Positions 23,037 through 30,641 of a stretch of 42,390 nt of DNA are shown here, piece after piece. The stretch's first letter is position 1. Each line of letters begins with the position of its first letter. Below the pieces are notes generated by a model, which was not told where the DNA came from, searched no databases, and saw nothing but the letters and a program-made list of their open reading frames with translations. Position numbers and translations under genes: made by a program. The stretch lies in the IMG/VR virus record IMGVR_UViG_3300026484_000017, positions 1 to 42,390 of that record; one strand, 5' to 3'. Source of the DNA: a virus.

Positions 23037-23363
23037 ATGAGTGATATAATGGGAAATAATGAAGGTAATGTAGCAGATACATTAAAGCAAAGAGGTTCTA
23101 TATATGGTAGTTATGGTAAAGTGTGTTCTTCTAGAGTAGAAATTATGAATGTACTTAAACAACATCACTTTATAGTTAACAATGAGCAAATGAGTGAAGA
23201 AACAGCTATGGGGTTTAGTGATCTAGTTCTAAAACTAGTTAGGGCTGCAGGTAAACCTTCTTATGTAGATAGTTTTCACGACCTTGCAGGCTATGCTACA
23301 TTAATGGAGAAACAAGCTATTGAAGAAGCAAAAGAAATGCAAGACTCTCCAACTAAGGATTAA
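23037..23363 (+). CDS. DUF6378-type hypothetical protein
   Basis: 108 residues. The chain DTLKQRGSIYGSYGKVC..., then FSDLVLKLVRAAGKPSYVDSFHDLAGYATLME, matches the phage DUF6378 pattern (RG..YG...., K..R......D...D.aGYa.L), a small all-helical family common beside nucleotide-metabolism genes, distantly like MazG-type folds. Its role is not established. It is four bases from the ThyA-like gene and likely co-translated. Confidence 0.7.
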   Translation: MSDIMGNNEGNVADTLKQRGSIYGSYGKVCSSRVEIMNVLKQHHFIVNNEQMSEETAMGFSDLVLKLVRAAGKPSYVDSFHDLAGYATLMEKQAIEEAKEMQDSPTKD

Positions 23364-23366
23364 CTA

Positions 23367-24083
23367 ATGTTAAATATAATGAAGAAGCTCAGAGATGAGT
23401 TAATTACTAATGGCTCTATAATAAGAACAAATAGCTGGCAAGGTACTAAACAACCTCCAGCTATGGTAGAGATATTACACGTATCAGAAAAGATACAGAT
23501 GCAACAGAGTGCAAACGATGCAAGTGATGCTGTTAATGCAAAGCAACCTTGGGCTAATGTTCACTTTCTTGAAAGGGTTGGGGGAGTTCCTATAAACCCC
23601 GACCCATCTCATAAGATGTGGGCTAGAACTACAGATGATTACCTTAGTGATGGTAAATGTTTCAGTCATACATATTCTGAAAGATTATGGAGCAAAGATT
23701 TACATACAGGTATTAGATACAATATAGCTGATTTGAATACCTTAGTTGAAGTATTAAAGAAAGAACCAGATACTAGACAAGCTTATCTACCTATGTTCTT
23801 CCCAGAAGATTTAACAGCTTCTTTACAAGGAGAAAGAGTACCTTGTTCATTGGGTTGGCAGTTCATTATAAGAAACAATAAACTAGATATATTCTATCCT
23901 ATGAGAAGCTGCGATGCTATGAGACATTTACATAATGACTTATACTTTGCTAATAGATTAGGTTTATGGGTTGTTAATAAAGCTGGACTAGATGTTGAGA
24001 TGGGTACACTACATTTCATTGCTACATCATTACATTGTTTTGAACAAGATGTAGCTATATATAAGAAAGGACTAATTAAATGA
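23367..24083 (+). CDS. ThyA-fold enzyme, likely dCMP hydroxymethylase or methylase rather than thymidylate synthase
   Basis: 238 residues. The thymidylate-synthase active-site layout is present: Cys160 in RVPCSLGWQFI, then exactly 20 residues on Arg180-Ser-Cys-Asp183, as for Cys146 and Arg166-Asp169 of E. coli ThyA. Eight residues after Asp183, where ThyA has Asn177 that reads the uracil ring, this protein has Asp191 (HLHNDLYFA). An Asp at that site is the known hallmark of dCMP hydroxymethylases such as T4 gp42. His223 keeps the later motif; the following Tyr is Phe. The phage already has ThyX, so a second dUMP enzyme is not needed. It overlaps a C5-cytosine methyltransferase by four bases. 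The dCMP substrate is inference from one key residue. Confidence 0.7.
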   Translation: MLNIMKKLRDELITNGSIIRTNSWQGTKQPPAMVEILHVSEKIQMQQSANDASDAVNAKQPWANVHFLERVGGVPINPDPSHKMWARTTDDYLSDGKCFSHTYSERLWSKDLHTGIRYNIADLNTLVEVLKKEPDTRQAYLPMFFPEDLTASLQGERVPCSLGWQFIIRNNKLDIFYPMRSCDAMRHLHNDLYFANRLGLWVVNKAGLDVEMGTLHFIATSLHCFEQDVAIYKKGLIK

Positions 24084-25075
24084 GAATATTAGGACTAGAA
24101 GCTAATGTAGGAAGTATGTTATATCCTTTCCAAGAAGCTGGACACACTATTGTAGGTAACTATGATAGTAGAGGATTAATTAATGAGGAGAACTTTGGGA
24201 TTAACTTCCCAGAGTCTACTCTGTATGATGATTTAAAATATCTAGAAGATTTAAAAGGTATAGATATTATAGTATCTCAGCCTAGTTGTAGTAAATTCTC
24301 ACAATTATCTAGAAAGTCTGCTGAAGACTATGATGCTGATGAATGTGTTAACCTAACCTACTATATAGATAAGATAAGACCTAAACATTTTATCATAGAG
24401 TCTAAGCTAGATTATATTTATGAAGTACCTAAGGTAGAGGGTTATAATTATCAATTAGAATGGGTTAGTAACTATCACTATGGTAATACTCAGAAAGGTA
24501 GAAATAGATTATGGGTAATAGCTACAAGAGAAGATATAGATTGGAAATTTGTACCAGGGGAGAAAATACACTCAAATACTGTAGAGTCTGTAATATCAGA
24601 TTTACCTGATACTGATATACCTCAGATAGATCACTTACACGTTTATAAACCTTTCTTAAAGAATAGTATAACTAAAGAGTACCTATCATTAGATGAAGCT
24701 TTTGATATGTTGCAAAGGGATGGTAAGTTAAGTTATATAGCTGCTGATGGACAAACAAAACATAGAATAAATCGTAAGATAGCTAATAATATAACATCAA
24801 CCACTATTACTGGAGGGGGTACTTGGTTCCACTGGAAAAAGAAATACCCCCTAACTCTAAGAGAAAAAGCAAGAATTCAAGGCTTCCCTGATGAGTTTAG
24901 TTTTAAGGGTTTAAGTAATACTAAGAAAGATAAAGCTGTAGGTAAGTCCATGCCTTTTGAGTTCACTAGATATTTAGTTAGTGCCTTAGAAAGACCAACA
25001 TTATTAGGGCCTGGTACTAAGATGGTTCCAGAACCAGCAAAACTTAGTATTTTTAAAAGGAAATTTGTTAAATAA
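24080..25075 (+). CDS. DNA (cytosine-5) methyltransferase
   Basis: 331 residues. Motif I is a loose GLEANVGSMLYPFQEAG (about 5-21). Motif IV has catalytic Cys70 in SQPSCSKFSQLS, with Ser where the usual Pro precedes Cys. Motif VI keeps Glu107 but reads IIESKLD instead of ENV. Motif VIII is QKGRNRLWVIATR (about 138-150). Motifs IX/X are LTLREKARIQGFPDEFSF and GKSMPFEFTRYLV. No restriction enzyme lies nearby, so it is probably protective, helping phage DNA escape host restriction, or part of a base-modification set with the ThyA-like enzyme. The target sequence cannot be read. Last gene before a structured gap and a new promoter. Confidence 0.85.
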   Translation: MRILGLEANVGSMLYPFQEAGHTIVGNYDSRGLINEENFGINFPESTLYDDLKYLEDLKGIDIIVSQPSCSKFSQLSRKSAEDYDADECVNLTYYIDKIRPKHFIIESKLDYIYEVPKVEGYNYQLEWVSNYHYGNTQKGRNRLWVIATREDIDWKFVPGEKIHSNTVESVISDLPDTDIPQIDHLHVYKPFLKNSITKEYLSLDEAFDMLQRDGKLSYIAADGQTKHRINRKIANNITSTTITGGGTWFHWKKKYPLTLREKARIQGFPDEFSFKGLSNTKKDKAVGKSMPFEFTRYLVSALERPTLLGPGTKMVPEPAKLSIFKRKFVK

Positions 25076-25122
25076 ATGGCTTATTTTACTAAAAAATAAA
25101 TCAGTCAATACATTTTACATAT

Positions 25123-25182
25123 AAATAATTAAAATGCTGCTATGTCAAAATATATTATTATAGCACCCATTTTTAATTATTT
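25123..25182 (+). terminator. Long imperfect hairpin after the methyltransferase gene
   Basis: 25123-25143 pairs with 25160-25182 (AAATAATTAAAA... against ...TTTTTAATTATTT, with a GCTAT/ATAGC inner stem and a few mismatches). It lies about 50 bases past the stop in a 216-base gap. It could end the upstream transcript before the promoter at 25221. It is AT-rich and the end is not a clean T-run, so strength is uncertain. Confidence 0.5.
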
Positions 25183-25220
25183 GTTAATAGTTCAAACATT
25201 AAATAATAATCAAATAATAC

Positions 25221-25261
25221 TAAAATTTTAATAAAACTTTAATAATAATTTTGATATAATA
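25221..25261 (+). promoter_or_regulatory. Middle promoter, identical 41-bp element
   Basis: Exact copy of 15649-15689, with ACTTTAAT, eight bases and TGATATAAT (-10 at 25255-25260). It drives the nucleotide-metabolism operon that begins with an HTH gene; transcription would start about 25 bases before ATG 25292. Confidence 0.85.
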
Positions 25262-25291
25262 CATCATCTTTAAATAAAGGAGGATAACTAA

Positions 25292-25561
25292 ATGGATATG
25301 GTAGAAGTACCAAGTATCAAAAGTGGTATACTGACTGCTCTCAAAAATGATGATAATCTAACTAAGTATAAACTTGCTAAAGATTTAAATCTTTCGACTG
25401 CAACTCACGTAAACAATTTTATTACAGGTAAGACAAAGAAGACTAGGCCAGAAGTAATGAAATTACTTTTTGATAAGTACGGTATTCTTATAGAGGACTA
25501 TAAGAATAGCTCAGAATATAAAAGAACACAAGAAAAACTAGAAGGAAATATAAATGTATAA
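25292..25561 (+). CDS. Small helix-turn-helix regulator (Cro/CI type)
   Basis: 89 residues behind GGAGG and the shared promoter. Residues about 22-50 (NLTKYKLAKDLNLSTATHVNNFITGKTKKTR) form a helix-turn-helix with a typical 'xxHVNxFxTGK' recognition helix and turn. The C-terminal 40 residues are charged and helical. As first gene of the operon it might regulate its own promoter and the identical element at 15649. It overlaps the MazG gene by eight bases. No lysogeny genes accompany it, so a CI-like prophage role is unlikely. Confidence 0.75.
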   Translation: MDMVEVPSIKSGILTALKNDDNLTKYKLAKDLNLSTATHVNNFITGKTKKTRPEVMKLLFDKYGILIEDYKNSSEYKRTQEKLEGNINV

Positions 25562-25904
25562 TTTACAAGAAGTAGAAAGTAAGATAGTTAATTGGTCATT
25601 AGATAGAGGGATATTAACTAATGGTAATGCAGTAACTCAATGTATGAAACTAATGAGTGAGATGGGAGAACTGGCTGACAACCTTATTAAAGGTAAAGAT
25701 GTCAAAGATGATATAGGTGACTGTTTCGTTCTATTAACTAATATAGCTAGATTAAAAGGAACTACACTAGAAGAATGTGCCAATGTTGCTTATGAAGATA
25801 TCAGAGACCGTAAGGGTTTCTTAAATGAACAAGGTAACTTTATTAAAGATACTACACCAGGTTATGATGAACTATATGCTGATTTCTTAGCAGGGGATAA
25901 GTAA
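25554..25904 (+). CDS. MazG-like nucleoside triphosphate pyrophosphohydrolase
   Basis: 116 residues. KLMSEMGELADNLIKGKDVKDDIGDCFVLLTNIARLKG carries the E..E (about 36-40) and D..GD (about 53-57) metal ligands of the MazG/all-alpha NTP pyrophosphatase fold; LEECANVAYEDIRDRKG adds the fourth helix. It turns NTPs or dNTPs into NMPs. In this gene set it could supply dCMP or dUMP for the deaminase, ThyX or ThyA-like enzyme, or lower ppGpp-type signals as proposed for marine phage MazG. Substrate is not deducible. One-base overlap with the next gene. Confidence 0.82.
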   Translation: MYNLQEVESKIVNWSLDRGILTNGNAVTQCMKLMSEMGELADNLIKGKDVKDDIGDCFVLLTNIARLKGTTLEECANVAYEDIRDRKGFLNEQGNFIKDTTPGYDELYADFLAGDK

Positions 25905-26464
25905 TGAATACTTTATATGTAGATGTAGAAACAACTGGACTTATTAAGTATGTTCACGGTATTATAACATTAGCTTATATTATAGAAGATACTAATGGGG
26001 TTGAACTAATAAGAGGTGAGATTGAAATGAACCCACTATCTTATAGTAAGAAGGTATCTGATAAAGCTTTAGAAGTAAATGGTTATACATTAGAACAAAT
26101 CAAACAGTTACCAGATGCTAAAGAGGCTTGTTTAGAATTTATATCAGTACTAAACAAGTATATAGGTAACGATGATAAATATAAATTAGTTGCTTATAAC
26201 GCAGATTTTGATACAGGCTTTATTCAAACTTGGATGGATAAGTTAGTTCCTTCTACTTACTGGAAACTAATTGATTATAAACATCTAGATCCTTTTGCTT
26301 TGATTAAGTACTTACAATATCTAGGTAAGATTGATACGGGTAAATCACAAAGCTTAGAAGCTGTTGCTAAATATTATGGGATAGAACACAATGCTCATAA
26401 TGCTATGAGTGATATCGAAGTTACAAGAGAGATACATAATAAACTAATTAGGGAGTACTTATGA
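25904..26464 (+). CDS. DnaQ-like 3'-5' exonuclease (DEDDh)
   Basis: 186 residues. ExoI LYVDVETTGL (Asp7, Glu9), ExoII VAYNADFDTGFIQTW (about 96-110) and ExoIII HNAHNAMSDIEVTREI (about 164-179, with the His of the DEDDh type) are all present. It resembles RNase T/DnaQ family nucleases. The polymerase already has its own proofreading domain, so this enzyme may serve in repair, recombination or host DNA breakdown. Coupled at both ends (TAATGA and ATGA overlaps). Confidence 0.87.
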   Translation: MNTLYVDVETTGLIKYVHGIITLAYIIEDTNGVELIRGEIEMNPLSYSKKVSDKALEVNGYTLEQIKQLPDAKEACLEFISVLNKYIGNDDKYKLVAYNADFDTGFIQTWMDKLVPSTYWKLIDYKHLDPFALIKYLQYLGKIDTGKSQSLEAVAKYYGIEHNAHNAMSDIEVTREIHNKLIREYL

Positions 26465-27345
26465 TACCTCAATGTAAAGGAAAAGATTTAGGTAAGGTAC
26501 CTAAGAGTAAACTTGAAGATTTATTCTATGCTTCTGTTAAATATGATGGTCATTATGTACAAATACATAAGAAAAATGGAACAGTTAGATTTTATACTAG
26601 TGGAGGTAAAGAGTTTTATATTGAACATATAGCTGATGAATTAGAAAACCTAAACCCTTTTGTAGATTTCATACTAGAAGCTGAGTATATATATAATACT
26701 GATGGTAAACTAGGGAATAGAGGTAAGGCTGCAAAATTAACCACATATAGAACAAACTTTGAGAAAGGTTTGGAAAGTGGAGCAATTCCAGGGAATGATA
26801 TATTTAAAGTATTCGACTGTCCTTGGAGCAAAGACTTAAAGACTAATGAAGGACTAGAACCAGGTTGTAATACTTTTGAAGATAGACTATGGATTTTACA
26901 ATCTTTGGACTTAGGTACTCATTGTGAGCCAGTAGATTTTAAAGGTCCATTGACTCTTAAAGAGTGTATTATGACTGCATATGTATTTGTAAAGCACGGA
27001 TTTGAGGGATTATACCTTAAAACTCCTGACCACTTATATAACCTGGGTAAGAGAGTTAATAATGCTATTAAACTAAAACTTAGACCTACCGCTGATTTAT
27101 TATGTATAGATACTACAGATGGTGAGGGTAAATACGAAGGTCTGATAGGTTCACTAGTTTTACAAGACAAGTCAGGTAGAATAGTTAAAGTGGGTGCGGG
27201 CTTATGTGATGTTGCCAGAAGGGATGAACCTGAAGATTATATAGGTAAAGTTATTGAGATAGAGTATGAGCAAATATTAGACACTTATATTCAACCTACT
27301 TATATAGGTATTAGGGCTGATAAGACTAAAGAGGAGATAGATTAA
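26461..27345 (+). CDS. ATP-dependent DNA ligase
   Basis: 294 residues. Motif I is SVKYDGHY with the AMP-accepting Lys27. Motif Ia/III RFYTSGGK and FILEAEY, motif IV FEGLYLK (about 180-186) and motif V AIKLKLRP follow in order. A C-terminal OB-fold (GEGKYEGLIGSLVLQDKSGRIVKVGAGL...GKVIEIEYEQI) ends the chain. It is a compact phage ligase like that of T7. It seals nicks left by the polymerase and flap nuclease. Four-base overlap with the exonuclease gene. Confidence 0.9.
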   Translation: MIPQCKGKDLGKVPKSKLEDLFYASVKYDGHYVQIHKKNGTVRFYTSGGKEFYIEHIADELENLNPFVDFILEAEYIYNTDGKLGNRGKAAKLTTYRTNFEKGLESGAIPGNDIFKVFDCPWSKDLKTNEGLEPGCNTFEDRLWILQSLDLGTHCEPVDFKGPLTLKECIMTAYVFVKHGFEGLYLKTPDHLYNLGKRVNNAIKLKLRPTADLLCIDTTDGEGKYEGLIGSLVLQDKSGRIVKVGAGLCDVARRDEPEDYIGKVIEIEYEQILDTYIQPTYIGIRADKTKEEID

Positions 27346-27830
27346 TGGAAGCATTTATAGGAACAAAAAGAATTAATGCAAGGCCAATGAATAGGTTGGA
27401 ATATAATAAGTTTAGAGGTTGGGAATTACCTGAAGATGAGAATGGCTCAGATGATGGTATGCTAGTTGAGTATGTAGATGGGGGTAAAGGTAATACTAAA
27501 GAGTTTGATGGTTATGTATCTTGGTCTCCATTAGATGTATTTAACAGAGCTTATACGCCAATTAAAGGTATGACTTTTGGAGAAGCTATTCAAGCAATGA
27601 AAGAAGGTCAAAAAGTTTGTAGAGCTGGTTGGAATGGTAAAGGTATGTTTATATTCTTAGTTCCGGGGAGTACATTTAAAGTTAACAGACTTCCATTATT
27701 AGGTATTTATGAAGAAGGTACTGAGATTACTTATCAACCACATATAGATATGAAAACTGCGGATGGTAGAGTTGTTCCTTGGCTGGCTAGCCAAAGTGAT
27801 ATGTTAGATACTGATTGGGAGGTATTATAA
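27345..27830 (+). CDS. Two-domain protein with C-terminal DUF2829/Tad2 domain (predicted anti-Thoeris)
   Basis: 161 residues. The N-terminal half (about 1-70: FIGTKRINARPMNRLEYNKF, RGWELPEDENG, DGYVSWSPLDVFNRAY) is a domain widely found alone in phages. The C-terminal half (about 74-161) begins MTFGEAIQAMKEGQKVCRAGWNGKGMFIFLVPG and ends PHIDMKTADGRVVPWLASQSDMLDTDWEVL, the DUF2829 signature. Members named Tad2 bind and sequester the cyclic-ADPR-type signal of Thoeris defence. Whether this fused version does so is inference. It sits in the middle-gene operon, coupled to ligase and ThyX, so it would be made early enough to act. Confidence 0.85.
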   Translation: MEAFIGTKRINARPMNRLEYNKFRGWELPEDENGSDDGMLVEYVDGGKGNTKEFDGYVSWSPLDVFNRAYTPIKGMTFGEAIQAMKEGQKVCRAGWNGKGMFIFLVPGSTFKVNRLPLLGIYEEGTEITYQPHIDMKTADGRVVPWLASQSDMLDTDWEVL

Positions 27831-28439
27831 ATGAAAGTAACATTAGAGGATTATAATAATAGAACTGAAGAGATGATAGCTACCTCGGCAGCTATTTGTT
27901 ATAATAGTAAACCTAAGAACCTAGAGATGATTGAGAAAATGAAGGAGCACAAACATCTAGCTACTTTTAGATTTGGTTTTGCAGTTATCAAGATAGAGGA
28001 TATATCTAGTATAACAGCGGTACAGACTCTGAGAACAAGTTTTGCAGATATGTTAGATAGTGACAGCCATCTATGGGAAAGTCAAAGATATGTTGATCAG
28101 TCTGATAGAGATTTTGTTGTTCCTCATTGTGAGTACTTAGATGAAAATAATAAAGATTTTGCTAGAACATTATTCAATTTTATGAATAATGAGTCAAGGA
28201 GTACATATAATAAATTAATAGATTTGGGGGTTAAGAAAGAAGATGCAAGATATGCTTTTACAAGAGCTATAACAACGGACTTATATATAGCTGGTAATAT
28301 GCAAATGTGGTCACAATTTTTAAAACTAAGAACTGATAAACACGCACAGTGGGAAGTTAGAGCTATGGCTAATGAGATAGCTTTAGTATTATCTGAGAAG
28401 TTCCCAAGAATTATGGATGAGTTTACAAATGACAACTAA
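27831..28439 (+). CDS. thyX: Flavin-dependent thymidylate synthase (ThyX) with a divergent signature
   Basis: 202 residues, near the usual ThyX length. EHKHLATFRFGFAVIKIEDISSI matches the H...EH..FTF region loosely, and DARYAFTRAITTDLYIAGNMQMWSQFLKLRTDKHAQWEVRAMANEI matches the strong C-terminal ThyX motif (AR......T......N.r.w..F..lR...hAQ.E.R). The hallmark RHRxxS motif is degenerate: LRTSFADMLDSDSHLWESQRY has Arg but not the His-Arg, and is about six residues longer before SQRY. It should turn dUMP into dTMP using FAD and methylene-folate, if active. Confidence 0.8.
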   Translation: MKVTLEDYNNRTEEMIATSAAICYNSKPKNLEMIEKMKEHKHLATFRFGFAVIKIEDISSITAVQTLRTSFADMLDSDSHLWESQRYVDQSDRDFVVPHCEYLDENNKDFARTLFNFMNNESRSTYNKLIDLGVKKEDARYAFTRAITTDLYIAGNMQMWSQFLKLRTDKHAQWEVRAMANEIALVLSEKFPRIMDEFTNDN

Positions 28440-28500
28440 AGAGAAACAAAAACTTAGAAAGAAACGAAGAGCAAGACAAGGAGCACAAAATGAGAAATAG
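28429..28500 (+). CDS. Tiny Lys/Arg-rich reading frame
   Basis: A 23-residue frame from ATG 28429, overlapping the ThyX end and the dCMP deaminase start (28490). The product is MTTKEKQKLRKKRRARQGAQ plus three residues, almost entirely basic. It may be a real micro-protein or just a translational bridge; the ribosome site is weak. Confidence 0.35.
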   Translation: MTTKEKQKLRKKRRARQGAQNEK

Positions 28501-28906
28501 AGATAAGTATATGATGGATAAAGCTATACTAGCTTCTAAACAATCTTACTGTAAAAGAAACAAGGTTGGTGCTATCCTTGAAAGAGATGGAAGAACATTA
28601 GTAGACGGTTATAACGGTACTCTTGTTGGTGCTGAGAACCACTGTGAAGATGGAGATAATACTAAAGGTTGCGTTATGCACGCTGAGCAAAATATTATTA
28701 CCTTTGCTGCTAAGCACGGTATATCAACTAATGGTTGTAATATGTTCGTAACAGTATCTCCTTGTGTAATGTGTGCTAAACTATTAGTTCAATCAGGCAT
28801 TAAACAAGTAATATATAAAGAAGCATATAGAGATGATAGTGGTATTAAATTACTACAACAAAATAATATAATAGTTAAGGAGTATATAAATGATAAAAAT
28901 AGATAA
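28490..28906 (+). CDS. dCMP deaminase
   Basis: 138 residues, zinc-dependent deaminase of the dCMP type. The zinc ligands and catalytic Glu are in CVMHAEQNIITFAAK (about 61-75) and TVSPCVMCAKLL (about 86-97). NRNKVGAI-type entry (KRNKVGAILERDGRTLVDGYNGT) and the early Cys/His (NHCEDGDN) fit phage enzymes. It makes dUMP for ThyX and so competes for dCMP with the ThyA-like enzyme. AAGGAG precedes the ATG; the gene overlaps the ribonucleotide reductase start by 17 bases. Confidence 0.9.
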   Translation: MRNRDKYMMDKAILASKQSYCKRNKVGAILERDGRTLVDGYNGTLVGAENHCEDGDNTKGCVMHAEQNIITFAAKHGISTNGCNMFVTVSPCVMCAKLLVQSGIKQVIYKEAYRDDSGIKLLQQNNIIVKEYINDKNR

Positions 28907-30638
28907 TAGTAAATCTGTTAAGATGGATAACTTTTCTAGAAAGTTATTAGAGTCTCACTATACAAGACCTAATGAGACTATACAACAAGCTTTTGCTAGA
29001 GCAGCAACTTGTTATAACGGAGGAGATGAAGAATTTGGTCAAAGAATATATAACTATGTTAGTGATGGTTGGTTTATGTTTGCTAGCCCAGTACTATCTA
29101 ATGCTATATTACCAGGTGAGAAACTTAAGGGTTTACCTATTAGTTGTTTCCTAACTTATGTTCCTAATAGTATTAAAGGTCTATGTGATCATTCAACAGA
29201 ACTCAGATGGTTATCTGTTAAAGGTGGAGGTGTTGGAGGACATTGGTCTGATGTTGAGAGTATGAGTAAAAAGACTCCAGGTCCAATAGGTTTCTTACAT
29301 ACAGTAGATGCTGATATGACTGCATATAAACAAGGTTCAACAAGAAGAGGTTCTTATGCTGCATATAAAGATATATCTCACCCAGATATTATAGAATTTA
29401 TCAAAATGAGATTACCTACAGGAGATATAAATAGAAAGAACCTAAATCTTCATCACGGTATTAATATCACTGATAGTTTCTTAAATGCTGTAGATTATGG
29501 TTTAGACTGGCAACTAATAGATCCTAGAAAAGGTGAAGTTAAAGAAACAGTTAAAGCAAGAGATTTATGGGAGGCTATCCTAGAAACTAGATATAGAACT
29601 GGGGAACCCTATATAAACTATATAGATGAAGCTAATAGAAGATTACCCGCTAAGTTTAAATTTGATGGCTTATCTATCAAAGGTTCTAATCTATGTAATG
29701 AAATACATTTAGTTACTGATGAGAAAAGAACTGCTGTATGTTGTTTATCAAGTGTTAATCTTGCTAAATATGATGAGTGGAAAGATACTTTAATGATACA
29801 AGATTTAATTAGGTTACTAGATAATGTATTACAATTCTTTATAGATAATGCTCCTAAAGAGTTAAAGAAAGCTATTAGGTCTGCTAAACAAGAAAGATCA
29901 TTAGGTCTGGGAACACTAGGTTTTCACGATTATTTACAAAGTAAAATGATACCTTGGGAGTCTTCAGCTGCTATATCAGCTAATAGAGCTATATTTAAAC
30001 TAATTAAAGATGAAGCTGTAAAATCTACTAAGAAACTATATAAAGAGAAAGGGGGTTGTAAGTATGCTCCTAATGGACATAGAAATGCTCACTTATTAGC
30101 AATTGCCCCAAATGCTAACAGTTCTATTATAGCTGGTGCTAGTGCATCTATCGAGCCAAGGGCTTCAAATTGTTATACTCATAAGACAAGAGTTGGTAGT
30201 CATTTAGTTAAGAATAAACAACTAGATAGGATTATACAACTTAAGTATCCTAATAAAGCTGATGAGGTTTGGAATGAGATATTAGCTGGTGATGGTAGTA
30301 TACAAGATTTAGAATACTTTACTGATGAAGAGAAAGAAGTATTTAAAACTTCTTTTGAATTAGACCAAAGATGGATAGTTGATATGGCTAAGTCAAGACA
30401 AGAATATGTTTGTCAAGGTCAAAGTGTTAATCTGTTCTTCCCTTCTGGTACTAATAAAGAATACTTAAATGCTATACATAGAAGAGCTTTTAGTACTGAG
30501 GGGGGATTCAGACCTTTAAAAGGGGTATATTACTTAAGAACTGAGAGTGGGAGAAAGACAGAGAAAGTTGCCTTAAAGGTACAAAGAGATGCACTACAAG
30601 ATGGTGTTAATGAAACTTGTTTAAGTTGTGAAGGATAA
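28890..30638 (+). CDS. nrdA: Ribonucleotide reductase, class Ia large (alpha) subunit
   Basis: 582 residues, shorter than E. coli NrdA because the N-terminal ATP-cone (overall activity site) is absent. Catalytic cysteines are in GLPISCFL (about 90) and SNLCNEIHL with the Asn/Cys/Glu triad (about 267-275), the partner Cys in TAVCCLSS. The radical-path Tyr pair area and the C-terminal redox tail ETCLSCEG are present. It reduces ribonucleotides to deoxy forms with the beta subunit that follows. Loss of the ATP-cone suggests no dATP feedback, useful for fast phage synthesis. Confidence 0.93.
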   Translation: MIKIDNSKSVKMDNFSRKLLESHYTRPNETIQQAFARAATCYNGGDEEFGQRIYNYVSDGWFMFASPVLSNAILPGEKLKGLPISCFLTYVPNSIKGLCDHSTELRWLSVKGGGVGGHWSDVESMSKKTPGPIGFLHTVDADMTAYKQGSTRRGSYAAYKDISHPDIIEFIKMRLPTGDINRKNLNLHHGINITDSFLNAVDYGLDWQLIDPRKGEVKETVKARDLWEAILETRYRTGEPYINYIDEANRRLPAKFKFDGLSIKGSNLCNEIHLVTDEKRTAVCCLSSVNLAKYDEWKDTLMIQDLIRLLDNVLQFFIDNAPKELKKAIRSAKQERSLGLGTLGFHDYLQSKMIPWESSAAISANRAIFKLIKDEAVKSTKKLYKEKGGCKYAPNGHRNAHLLAIAPNANSSIIAGASASIEPRASNCYTHKTRVGSHLVKNKQLDRIIQLKYPNKADEVWNEILAGDGSIQDLEYFTDEEKEVFKTSFELDQRWIVDMAKSRQEYVCQGQSVNLFFPSGTNKEYLNAIHRRAFSTEGGFRPLKGVYYLRTESGRKTEKVALKVQRDALQDGVNETCLSCEG

Positions 30639-30641
30639 GAA

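Noticed and set aside
24080-25075. Restriction-modification system
   Set aside because: No endonuclease gene adjoins the methyltransferase; the VRR-NUC gene is 6.5 kb away and belongs to a replication-type family.
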